DNA of 64,000 nucleotides from Congeria kusceri. Lineage: Eukaryota > Mollusca > Bivalvia > Myida > Dreissenidae. Made by a program: the position numbers and the translations under genes. Position 1 is the stretch's first letter. The number at the start of each line of letters is the position of its first letter. Location: assembly GCA_027627225.1 (NCBI GenBank), contig JAPFQT010000168.1:387501-451500 (forward strand). The letters are read 5' to 3'. The notes below the pieces were generated by a model. The model did no database searches, had not been told where the DNA came from, and was given only the letters and a program-made list of their open reading frames with translations. Of this stretch, positions 1 to 10,215 are shown in pieces.

Positions 1-352
1 AGGTTTTAAGATTAGAGCATGTATCACCCTTGTATACAATTTAATACGAGTATAAATAGTTAACCTTTGTTACCCGAAGTTAACTATTATCTATTAAATG
101 TATAACATGTGTACATGATACTTTTAACAACCTCTCTGTTATTACGTACTAAGTTGGCTTAAATTAGTTTTCAAATACCAGTTCTCGAGTTATGTAAGTG
201 ATTTTTTGCTATCTTAAATTTCAATATCTGTGTGGTAGTTAAATCAAAATAATAATATTTATGCTAAAAATACATACTGTTTCTATTTGACGCAATATAC
301 TGTTATACACACGTCGTTTTTCTGATGTTATATTTTTACTTTCAGCAATATA

Positions 353-2962
353 ATGGCAAAAGGAGGGTTCTGGCGTGTTGGGTCTGATTCTGATAGGCAA
401 AACTGGCTGTACAGTCATGAATCTTCAGTAAGGCAGGATATGTGCGTAGTACTAACTCGAAACCACAAAGGGTGTCTTATTCCAAACAGCAAAATAGCTT
501 GCCTGTGTTATCCTTTAATTATTTAACATTATTTAACATGTTGCAAGTCACGTGTATTATAATGAGATTAACGTTTATGATTTATTACAAGTACAGTTCC
601 TGAAAATTCAAATTAGTTTATTAAAACCTTTGGGTTCCAACTTTAGTCACGCTCATGATTTTGCTACTTGTATGATACCAACATTTTAACATGTCCGAGA
701 TAAAGGCCACAAAATTAATGCGCTCCATCGGTTTGTTATGGCTTATTGCGGAAAGTGCTGTTGTCTGTGATCAATGCGGGTCTTTTTTACATTTGGCAAC
801 ACAGCACTACAATGTGTTTGAAGGTCAATTATAAACTGTAGTAGGGAATATTGATGACCTACATGTTGACTTTGTAGGCTACGAAGCACTAAAATCGATC
901 GTCGGAACCAAAACGGTGCATCAGGTGTTTTAAGTATTTATTTCTGTACATCCATGCATATGTTTCCATTTTCATTTAATAGTTTGTTAAAATATATGAA
1001 TAATGAAACACCATGAGACATCACCAAGAGAGAAACACATGTTAACTAAAACCTGTTCGCTACTAGCAATCTAAGCATTTTTAGTTATAATGTGATCGCC
1101 GTAAACATGATATTAAGATGCAACATCACTTACCTGCGAGGAACAATATATTGAAGTACAGAAGATTAGGACTACGTGACAAAACAAGCTGACATTTACA
1201 GTGGCCTGCATCTCTATTTAAAATGAGGTCAAACAATAGCCAACACTAATCTATCGAAAGTAGTATAGTTAAAGTATGACTTAAAGTTATCTTCGTAACG
1301 AACAACACAACTGACTTTCAACACATTCAAACGTTTTCTTTCTTAAAAAAAAATATGATTCTCTTGCTTTTTCTTTTGTCGACAAAAATCCTTTCTACAC
1401 TGTTGGCGCTTTGATTATTGATGTATGAATAAATGAAAATGCACTTAATGTGTATATACATCACAGTTTTAAACGTATGTACCTTTAGTAATAACTATGA
1501 TAGTGCGTACTATACGCTATTGTGATGTTTATTTCATATATTATTTTAGAAATAGTTAATGATTGATTACCGGAACATTTTGTTTATATTTAAATAAAGG
1601 TTTTGAATTAGACATCATTGCAATGTGCATAATGCAAATAACTGATTTGAGTCACATAAAATACATTTCAGATTCTGTGTGAAAAGGCATCTGAAGAGAA
1701 ATGTAGAATCTTGACGTTGATGGTTTATGGTCCGGTGATCAGAAAGAAACAAACTGACTCATACAGGGAATTAGGTAACTTAGCGACTTTACTGAATCGT
1801 GGTTTGGTAACAACTATTGGCACCGGGAGTAAGGCAGAGGGCCTGACGTGCTTATGTGAAAGTGATACGGACTATATGCAGGTAATAGAAGGTGTCATCT
1901 GCCTGCAAAATGGCATTGGCCGTTGCAATCTTCCAGGGGAAACCACTTTGTTTGTGTTAAATTTGCGGGTAAGTTATCCAGGACACTGTAGACTTATGCT
2001 CAACAGCCAAGGTGGACGTATTCCGGATCTCCTGCATAATGCCCTCTGCGATGATGGAAGTGGAGGCGCTCTCTTAAGCAGTGATTTATTTGTTAGTGAA
2101 TTTTCAAATTAATAAACATTATCAGCAGATAAGGTGCGTCGTGAACGAGCTGGAGCGTCAATACGGTTTTCAATAAGCAGCCATATTCATATGGAAAAAG
2201 TTTTTGCACTACGTTGTCACTGCCCCAGCATCCTGCAGAGATGGGCAGACAGACCTCTTCATTGGCCACCGCCGGATATCGTTCAGAAAGTCGTATCCAT
2301 GGGGGCATTTGTGTCTCCTGTTGGTTTTAAAGAAAGTGAATATAAGCACGTGGAGTGGATTATTTGTTTCAACACTGGGCAAACCGAACTCATTAAAAAT
2401 CCTAATGATACTCAGACCAAACTATATGTTCTTTTAAAAATTATAGTTAAAGAAGTCTTGATTCCTAATAATAAAGAGGTTACCTCATACACGCTGAAAA
2501 ACATAATATTATGGCTAGCGGAAAACAACCCTCAAACTTTGTTTCATAAGAGAAGTTTGTTTCACTGGATGCACGAAGGATTGAAAGAGCTTAGAACTGC
2601 AATATCTACGAGACAGCTGCCATACTATGTGATACCTGAGAGAAATTTGGACTGGAGGGTGAACAGCAGCGTATATGGGTAGAACCCATCAAGGACATAA
2701 TGAATGAAGGTCCGAGTATAGTACGGAGATTACAGAAAATACGACAGGCCGTTATCCCGTATCAGGAGCCACTACTGTGGTACAGCAAGATGCGAATGGA
2801 GCTGGAGTTGCTGCATCTGGAGTGCGATAAGAGAATACCCCACTTCGTGGATGAGAACGTGGAGACGGATGTAACGCAGACGTGTGAATGATGTAGCAAT
2901 GGAGATCAATCAGCGACTGCACGTGGAAGGTAATGGCGTTAATAATTTGAAACATTATTAAT
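353..2962 (+). pseudogene. Mab-21/cGAS-like nucleotidyltransferase pseudogene
   Basis: This is a decayed paralogue of the intact gene at 33194-35638. Exon 1 (353-427, ATG at 353) encodes MAKGGFWRVGSDS and ends in a GTAAGG donor. Exon 2 starts at 1672 after a TTTCAG acceptor, in the same phase as the intact copy. The nucleotidyltransferase signature GSKAEGL followed by ESDTDYM survives. A stop and frameshift follow FVSEFSN near 2112. A second break follows the PERNL motif near 2650, where about a dozen bases are lost compared with the paralogue. A third break follows DENVETD near 2870. The fragments 1711-2112, 2134-2682 and 2700-2891 line up one after another with the intact protein. It cannot make a full enzyme. 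Confidence 0.85.
428..1671 (+). other. Intron of the Mab-21 pseudogene
   Basis: AT-rich sequence between exon 1 and exon 2. I see no gene in it. Parts align with the intron of the intact paralogue (33257-34303), especially the last 150 bases before the acceptor. Confidence 0.7.
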
Positions 2963-3065
2963 TAGAGTGTTGCAGTAACGACAATTGGTGTAAATAAAAT
3001 ACGCATAAACAATCCAATTTAAAAACAATACACTGTACTTGTTTTTACATATTGTATACTATACG

Positions 3066-3703
3066 TATAGGTGCGCGATGGGCCCGTAATGGCACACCCT
3101 CGGCAGTAATGGCCCGAGGGCTTCAGCCCGAGTGCCATTGCATCAGCAGACGTTCCAATACGGACTCATGGCACACCATTACCGTTTTGTAACATTTTAT
3201 TACATTCCTTTGACGCAAATATTTATTTTCAATAGACAAGGAATATATCCACTGCATAATTTCATGCAATTTATCATGCAACTTCTATTCAATGAATGTT
3301 TTATGAGTTATTTCTATGTTAAAAGTGAGCCAAAATTGATGTTACTTAATGTGACGTCACGATGACGTTTTAAATGTATTTTGTTTACATTCATACCTGA
3401 TGAAGACTTTTGAAGTCGAAACGCGTTGTGGTTTGGAGTTTGTTCTTTTTCTCTTTATTTATATGTTACATCAAGATTATTTTTAACATGCGCTCTGCAG
3501 CTGTCATTTTACGTCGCTAACTGCAATCGCCGTTAACGACAGCACGAGAAATCGATCGTATGCAAAAATACCCGTATTTCGGCCCACCGGAAGTAGAAAA
3601 ACCCGTATTTGGCACACCAAATATGTATGCCCGACGCTTTGAATACCGTATCCGGTAAAAATCTACGTAAATGTGTTACTATTTATCGTAAGGGATGTAA
3701 TAA
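3066..3703 (+). mobile_element. Penelope-like insertion fragment
   Basis: About 640 bases interrupt the duplicated block: the other copy runs straight from ACTATAC to ATGTATTTATTGATAG at this point. The insert opens with GC-rich inverted sequence (CCGAGGGCTTCAGCCCGAG near 3111) and later carries the CTGATGA...GAAACGCG motif common in terminal repeats of Penelope-like elements. No reverse transcriptase is present. Assignment to Penelope-like elements rests on the motif alone; a non-autonomous retrozyme-like element is the alternative. Confidence 0.5.
3394..3430 (+). ncRNA. Hammerhead ribozyme-like core
   Basis: CTGATGA (3397-3403) is followed by an extra A, then a perfect 5-bp stem GACTT/AAGTC with loop TTG (3405-3417), then GAAA (3418-3421). 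A tiny stem III can form (AC 3421-3422 with GT 3425-3426), and T3427 would be the cleavage base. Stem I is only three pairs (3428-3430 with 3394-3396). Minimal type I hammerheads with very short stem III are known from Penelope-like elements. The extra A before stem II and the weak stem I make activity doubtful. Confidence 0.45.
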
Positions 3704-4100
3704 ATGTATTTATTGATAGTAGCATTTAATTAAAAGTTGCCGATTACGGCCTAGTTGTGTTCTTTCATTATTCAACAACAAGGGAAATTAGCTCTAGAAT
3801 ACATTATTTGAAGAATTTAATAATATATGTACCTGACCAAAGTAAACGCATTGAATCATATAATAAAATTATAAAACTATATCGGTATTACTTTTATTTC
3901 AATGTCTTATCATCAGTCACACCAACTATCAGTTCGTGTATGTATTATTATTGCATGAATTACCACCGGATGATCCTGTTTGGATTGATATGATTGTAGT
4001 TTTATTACACTTTATGTACAGATGCTATATAAAGAATTGATATTCAAGCCTTTCAGTAGTTTGTCACATGTATCTTGAACGGAAGAACCCACACATGTAT

Positions 4101-4184
4101 ATGTATAGACGATTCCAGAAAATAGTATTTACGCGCTTACCGCCCTTGAGTACTCTCTAAATCCGCCATTACGGTACTGAAGAA
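4101..4184 (+). repeat. Left terminal and subterminal inverted repeats
   Basis: The outer 20 bases (4101-4120) and an inner 19-base block (4166-4184) both recur inverted at the right end. The sequence between them is not shared, so the ends behave as a two-block transposase recognition region. Confidence 0.8.
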
Positions 4185-4269
4185 AAAGCAATACTGTACA
4201 GCTGAGCGATAAAAACAATCGTTTCTTTCTTGCAATATTTACGCTAGTTTTTTGTATTTCTTTGTGGTA

Positions 4270-5991
4270 ATGCCTTATCAAAGGAGTGGTGGAAAGCAAT
4301 GTGTTGTAGTGGGATGTACGAATAGTCAGAAAAAGCTTCACGATTGGAACATTTCATTGTGTAAAGAACATAACAGTAAACATAAAGACTGTCCGTGTTT
4401 ACCGCCCTACAAACTCCACTGTATTCCAGCTGACGAAGAAAAAAGACGGCTATGGATTAAATCTTTTAACAGAAAGGACTTCAACCCAGCATCTAAGTCT
4501 TTGGTAATTATTTAAACCTATTGTAGTATCTAGTGTACATGTGTATAAACACTATTCTTGTGTATAAAAAACTCTGCCTCAGAGGCTCAGTGAAATATGT
4601 TTGAACGACATTATACGTATAGTACTGACGATGTTTATTCTAAGGAAAGTAGAAATAAAAGCAATATGGACATGTTATAGATTCTGTTTGAAAATGGTAC
4701 CTTGCATGCACTGATAGCAAACGAATAATATATCCTGCTTCCCCCTCCCCCCCCCCCCCAGGGGTTTACAAATCTGTTAAAAGCCACTCGCCCTGCAGGG
4801 CTACCAGCTGACAAAATCAAGTCGCCCTTAGTTTGTACTTTGTTACTTCGTAGTCGCCCTAAGTTTCACAGTCACCCATACCAAGACATGATTTTTCTCC
4901 AAATATATTTTGAATATCAACGTTTATTGATATGTTTAGGGAAAATAAAAGCTGTCAATGAAAATATTACCCCCACGAGCGCACAAATCGATACAGCCTA
5001 ATCACCTCTCTCCCAGACAAGAACCTGATTCAAAATAAGGGTGCTGATCTTAAAAGGGGTCACCTATTAGCCCGGAGCATTTGAGTCACCAATTCGAGTG
5101 GGCGAGTAAAATTTTACACCCCTGCCCCCCCCCCCCCCCCCCGGTTAAATTTTTCGATCTTTTGTAGTTTCACTATTACCATTGTTTATTGTAGTCATTC
5201 AGTAGATAATAATATTTTTCTTTGTCTTTCAGGTTTGCTCGGTTCACTTTGTTGATGGACGTCCAACCAAGGAAAATCCCATACCAATATTAAACATGGG
5301 TTATACAGTCCAAGACATGACTACACCTGCAAGAAGGCCACCATTGGTGAGGAAGTCATTGAACATGAATACTCATAGATCAGCTTCAGAGAGCAAACAG
5401 TTGTCAACTCTTGAAACATCCTGTACTTCAGACATTCTAACAGCAACCCCATTACCAGCATCTGTATTTAATTCAAATGTCAGCCAGGAATATTCTTCTG
5501 TGTGTTGTACCCTTAATCCTGGTCAGTGTTACAACAAGCCAAAGATGGTAGATTCAAGCACCCAGACAATTGACATCGTTGCTTTAGACCACAAGTATGG
5601 ATATACTAAAAAGACAAGGAATGATTCATGCCAACAAACTTCAGCTGAATTTTCTATTGACAATGTCACTAATGACTCGGATGCAAGGTTTTACACTGGT
5701 CTCAGTTTGACAGTACTATTAACATTAATTAAGACTTTATCAGTGTTTGGAAAAAAATTACCATACAAGCTCAGAGTTAAAGACCAGATACTTTCTGTAT
5801 TGTTACGCCTCAGACTTGGACTGACTTTCTGTGACTTGGGCAGACGCTTTAATGTTTCTACGCAATTAATGAGCAGTATATTTAATTCATGGATAAGCAT
5901 TATGGCAAAGCACTTGTATGATAACTGTGTTATGTGGCTTCCAAGAGACACAATACGTAGAACACTACCATCGAACCCATCGAACCCATGA
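4270..5991 (+). pseudogene. THAP zinc-finger transposase, lacks DDE domain
   Basis: Two exons: 4270-4503 (first ATG at 4270, donor GTAATT) and 5233-5991 (acceptor CTTTCAG), joined in phase 0. The N-terminus is a C2CH THAP DNA-binding finger. The first pair is CVVVGC, the conserved W lies in LWIKSF, the P in FNPAS, and the last pair VCSVHF is split off on exon 2. A polar linker follows. Near residue 220 begins the helix-turn-helix that precedes the catalytic domain in DDE_Tnp_4 transposases (FYTGLS, LRLGLTFCDLGRRFNVS, WLPRDTI). The frame then runs into a SINE fragment and stops. No DDE residues remain, so at most it could bind DNA. Confidence 0.75.
4504..5232 (+). other. Intron of the THAP transposase
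   Basis: Non-coding, with two homopolymer C tracts (about 4742-4760 and 5123-5142) flanking a stretch rich in TCGCCCT motifs (4790-4870). This may be a small inserted repeat. I recognise no gene. Confidence 0.6.
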
Positions 5992-6043
5992 TCCTCTAAT
6001 TTGTAGTTTAGCGCTTTACCAACTGAGCTAGCCGGTCCGCTTA
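5970..6043 (-). mobile_element. tRNA-derived SINE head fragment
   Basis: Read on the minus strand it has an A box (TAGCTCAGTTGGTAAAGCGC) and a B box (GGGTTCGAT, duplicated in tandem). The anticodon stem does not form a regular 5-bp/7-base arm, so it is a SINE head, not a tRNA gene. It sits exactly where the transposase reading frame ends, which suggests it arrived with, or filled, the internal deletion. Confidence 0.65.
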
Positions 6044-6714
6044 TGGCTATGAATATCTACAAAATTCATTAATATTATGAAAAAGAAAACTGCCTCTGTG
6101 GTAGAGCTAGTGAGAAAAAATACCATTTATTATGAATCTGAATGCACTGATCTCTTGTGTTAAACTATGTGTATCATAATTTAAATGTAACACTGATCTA
6201 CATTATTCATTAAAATGTGTACATTAATATTAATAAACATATTTCCCTGTCAGTGTTACTTTACTTTTAGACCCTACGATATACTGTAATACTGTAAAAT
6301 ATTTGTATCATGTGAGGATTTATTCTGTAAATTTTATGAGTTTGACACTATAATACTACAAGTAATTGGGTAATGGGCTACTATATGTATTTTATAAATG
6401 CATGTATATATTAGTGCTAGTAAGAATGAACAAAAACAACAATTTTAAAATCTCACAAAGTACAAGACTTTTACAGCAAATATATACAGTCTTAGTTTCA
6501 AGATTAACATCATTTGCAACATATTTTATTCAAATAATGTAAGCAACACAATAATTTTCTTAATTTTAATTTTTTATCAAATCATCATAATTGCACATAA
6601 CAAATATTACAAATCTTATAAATTATACTAGTTGAAGTGTTAGTGGAGATAAATAAATAAATCAATCAAATGAGAAGCGAGTAAAAGTGAACAAAATAAC
6701 TTTGGTTATATAAA

Positions 6715-7437
6715 TCATTTCCTATATTCAATATAAGTAAACAGAAGTATATCAATATTCTGATGCCTGACGTTATTATTTAAAATAGTTTTTAATCTTA
6801 AATGAATAATTGAACAGTCTAAAAAATTGTTCGAATCATCTGCCTTACAGATGAGTTTCATTTCAATAGACTGATTTATTTTGAAGAAGTGTTGTGTTCC
6901 ATCCTTACAGTAATATATATCACCAAGCCATCCACTGTCCACATAGTTTTTCCCATACAAAGATCTAAATGCTTTCATTTGTCTTCCATCATAGGCTTTT
7001 TTATGTATCATCTAGTCCACAAGGTCTTCATATTCTAACCGTGGCCATTGATTTGGACTGTTCTTAGACCAGCTGGCATCATCTGGGGGTAATCCTAGAA
7101 AATAAATAAAACACCATAAACAATATACTTAATCTAGGTGGTCACTAAAAAGGTATTTCAACAGTAGGCCCTTTAATAAAAAATGTCAATTACGTCAATA
7201 AGTAATGTATTCACCGAATCAAATATCCAAACTAGATTCTATCCTTACACAAAACGATGAAAAAGTCACTCGACAGTCGGTTGTTTATGTTTACATGTAC
7301 ATTGATCTTTTGACTTGTCAGCTGTCTAACGAGCGAATTCAGTAAACACATGCCACGAACATATTACAAGGGAGTTCAAACATCGTATTCCGTGAACATA
7401 AAAAATTTAACTTACGAATTTCAGCGAGTTTTTCCAT
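6715..7437 (-). pseudogene. Partner gene of the ISL2EU element, N-terminal part
   Basis: Exon 1 is 7437-7416 (MEKLAEI, donor GTAAGT). Exon 2 begins at 7094 after a TTTCTAG acceptor and joins in phase to give RLPPDDASWSKNSPNQWPRL. This resembles the N-terminal region of the SWIM/YqaJ-type proteins carried by such transposons (LPPDD.SW motif, later QMKAFRSL and DSGWLGD). A single TAG at 7014-7012 interrupts the frame between LEYEDLVD and MIHKKAYDG; both sides otherwise align well, so it is probably one point mutation. The SWIM and nuclease domains are absent. The family call rests on remembered sequence patterns. Confidence 0.5.
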
Positions 7438-7486
7438 AATATTCTGAGAATCTTTTCAGCCAATTGACTTTCTGAAGTTTTATCTA

Positions 7487-7571
7487 TTCTTCAGTACCGT
7501 AATGGTGGACAGGTCACATGACTAACAAAATGGCGGCCGTCAATTTGTCGATTCTGGAATCGTCTATACAT
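7487..7571 (-). repeat. Right terminal and subterminal inverted repeats
   Basis: Reverse-complement partners of the left end: the inner block is at 7487-7505 and the outer block at 7552-7571, followed by an AT target duplication. Confidence 0.8.
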
Positions 7572-7573
7572 AT

Positions 7574-10090
7574 GTCGACTGTGCTGCGTTAACACAAACA
7601 ACCAATCGACATTTATATAACGGCTAACAACAATTAACGGCACTATATTTGGATTCCAACTTTTTAGGAACACAAGTTTCCAGTTACAAAACTATATTGT
7701 TATAAATGTAGCCACTGGAAAAAATGGAAATAAACAATAAACTCGCATTGTGACCATAATCATTTAAATGGGAACGAATTTCAAAACAAAGTTATGCAGC
7801 GACGTATGACTTAGAGGAAATGTTTTGATAAACGTCTTAAAGTAGCTATTGGTAGGACAAGAATTGCTTATAATATGCTATTCAGGCAGAACAAATACGA
7901 GTTTCAAGCAACATATACCTTTTTAATAATCAGAAACGAGACCACAATGACCAATCGTGGGATCGACATAGGGATGTCAATTCAAATTGGTAGCGTTTTA
8001 AGTGTAATAGAGTAAAAATATAAAACAGTGAAACGCCCTTTGTTGAATTTAAACAATGTGTTATTTTTCAAATTTTAATTGAATGTCTTTTGTAGTTCAA
8101 ATGTCGCTAGACCTTTGAATCTAAACTGTTATATGAAATATATATGAAATTTTAAGTTAAAAATAGGGATAAATCTGTCAAAATACAAATCTCAGTTATG
8201 GGTATATTTTTACCCGATGCTGTAGTTTATGACAATGTTATATGCCAAGTTTCAAGTGATTATTCTTTGTAGCTTTGAAGTTAAAAGGCTTTGCAAACGA
8301 AACTTTAACAAGACAATCGAATTAAAAAAGGGGCATTACTCTTTGAAATTTGTTGCACATGATGTTGGAGTAAAACGTACTCGTAGATTCCAAGTTTTAA
8401 ATGAATTTCTTATGTAGTATCAATAATAATGTTTAGTGTGCATCAATCATTTTTCATGCATATTAATTTTGAAACAAAAAACATAGATTTTAGTTATGTG
8501 CATTATCAGGACTTATTCTTTGTCAGAAAAAAATATACATTTTTATTATAATGCGTTTATGTCAGCTGAGAAAGTTGCTTTCAGGTTCACCTGCTCACTA
8601 CAAATCTGCTTTGCACCAATCAGATATCATATTTACTCGTTGGTGATAGCGTTAACATATATACTCTGGATGGTGTAAAAGACCTTAACCAGTCAAATGC
8701 TAGTACGTTTCTCGTTATAAACACACTTCTACATACAAAGGAGGCATTTACTTCAAATATGTGAATCGCCAAACCCATGTCAAGGTTTCATTTGACAATA
8801 CTGGGTCTGCTATACCAAAACTTTTACCAAGTTCAGACGTGGATGCCGACTCCGGGGCAAGTTGAAAAGCTCACATTCTTTGAAATGTCGAGCTAAGAAA
8901 TGAAATGTACTCATTAAAATATATAATACAGCACAACAGTTCTGTATCGCATGTACATTACTACTTATATAGTTCTTAGATAACACTAACATAGCATTTC
9001 TAGTTTTCTTATTAACACACATGTACACATTACATTAATTTCCTTTACCAACAATGTAAACTTCCAGCGCGGATACAGGATTTTGCGTTAGAGAGGGCAT
9101 AAATACTCAGTAACTGATACAACCTGTCCACAAACCGTTTTTAATCTTATGTGTTGGGATACATATCGTAAAGGTGCGAAATGGCAGAAAATAACACTTT
9201 AACGAAGAAACGAAATGTCAGCAAATAAGGATCATTATAAATTACAATTTTATTTTGAATGTATGCAACTAAAGTACATCAAAAATGTTTCGAAATGCTT
9301 AATTCGAATATTAAATAATGTTAGGACGAGCGGTTTCCAACCACTTCGAGCAATTGAGGTTCCAGGCTCCAGTGACTGCCTGTCTAGGTATACGATATAC
9401 ATAGGCAGTACTCCAGATAATCTTTAATAATGTCGGTAAATGTAAGCTAACTCATGAAAATTTTGTAGTAAATGTACACTCTTTCCAGAATGTAAGGGGG
9501 TAGATGTTCACTCTATCTATGATATGTGGTGGTAAATTTACTTTCAGCAAAATATAACAATACGTGAAAGAAAAAAAAAACAGAGTATTATCATAATGAT
9601 TCTTAAAAATCAACTAAAACCATTTGAATACAATATTAGTAAGAATTCTGAACAATTTAAGACTTGTATTGCTAAATACGAAACATATCAACAGCACATT
9701 AGGCCACGGTTAGGAGACTCACCGGACCACCTCATTAAGAGGTTTTAAGAAGACTTTCGGTGGTGACCAGCGAAAGGGTCCGATGGAGTAAATATTTGAT
9801 AAACAGTAACCACGATTTACATATTTTGTATTATTTTCTCATGATAAAGGTGTTTTGTTTAAGAAATCGATCAACGACATTACCAGTAGGAATGATAAAA
9901 GAACACTCGTTCGCAGTTTCGCTAAATTATGTATCAAAATAAAGGCGGTAGGAATTTTATAAACTAAAGACGTTAAAAGAATATGTTTATGTACTGACAT
10001 TTAATGATCTGAGTTGTTACTACAACCCATTTAAAAGGAGCATATCGACGGCATTTCCATTTTTTCGAATGTATAAGTCGGGAGGGGTAT
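7574..10090. other. Non-coding stretch
   Basis: AT-rich sequence with only short, composition-driven open frames. Around 8170-8420 the text resembles a common dispersed molluscan repeat (CCAAGTTTCAAGTGATTATT type). I see no exon with convincing splice sites and conserved content. Confidence 0.5.
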
Positions 10091-10131
10091 TTATGCAACC
10101 ATTACATCATGCCTGATGGGTGTTTCAGCCT

Positions 10132-10215
10132 GCTTGCTGACTGTTCCAACATTCATGTTGACTGTTCCAACATGCTTGCTGATGGTTCCACCGTGCTTGA
10201 TGACTGTTCCAACAT
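10132..10215. repeat. 21-bp minisatellite, four units
   Basis: Four head-to-tail units of the type GCTTGCTGACTGTTCCAACAT with small substitutions. Because 21 is a multiple of three, an apparent minus-strand repeat peptide (VGTVSKQ) results; it has no other sign of coding. Confidence 0.85.

Larger units (their letters stand above)
1..4060 (+). repeat. Segmental duplication, left copy
   Basis: This block matches 32880-37160 along its length in the same orientation. Shared parts are the 5' flank (a TGTTATACRCACGT-type stretch near 301 and 33133), both Mab-21 exons, the 3' flank (ACACTGTACTTGTTTTTACA near 3030 and 35689) and a distal block (near 3700-3860 and 35727-35890, then 3900-4055 and 37020-37160). 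Each copy has its own insertions: a Penelope-like piece here at about 3066-3703, and about 1.1 kb of dispersed repeat in the other copy at 35905-37010. The duplication therefore predates both insertions. The outer limits are approximate. Confidence 0.8.
4101..7571. mobile_element. ISL2EU-type DNA transposon, internally deleted
   Basis: The ends are inverted copies: ATGTATAGACGATTCCAGAA at 4101-4120 and its complement at 7552-7571. A second inverted pair lies inside: CCATTACGGTACTGAAGAA at 4166-4184 and its complement at 7487-7505. An AT dinucleotide flanks both ends (4099-4100 and 7572-7573), as expected for a 2-bp AT target duplication. It carries two convergent genes: a THAP-finger transposase on the plus strand and a partner on the minus strand. 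ISL2EU elements are known for AT duplications and for a THAP-type transposase plus a YqaJ-type nuclease. Here the DDE catalytic domain and the nuclease domain are missing, so the element is dead. Confidence 0.75.
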
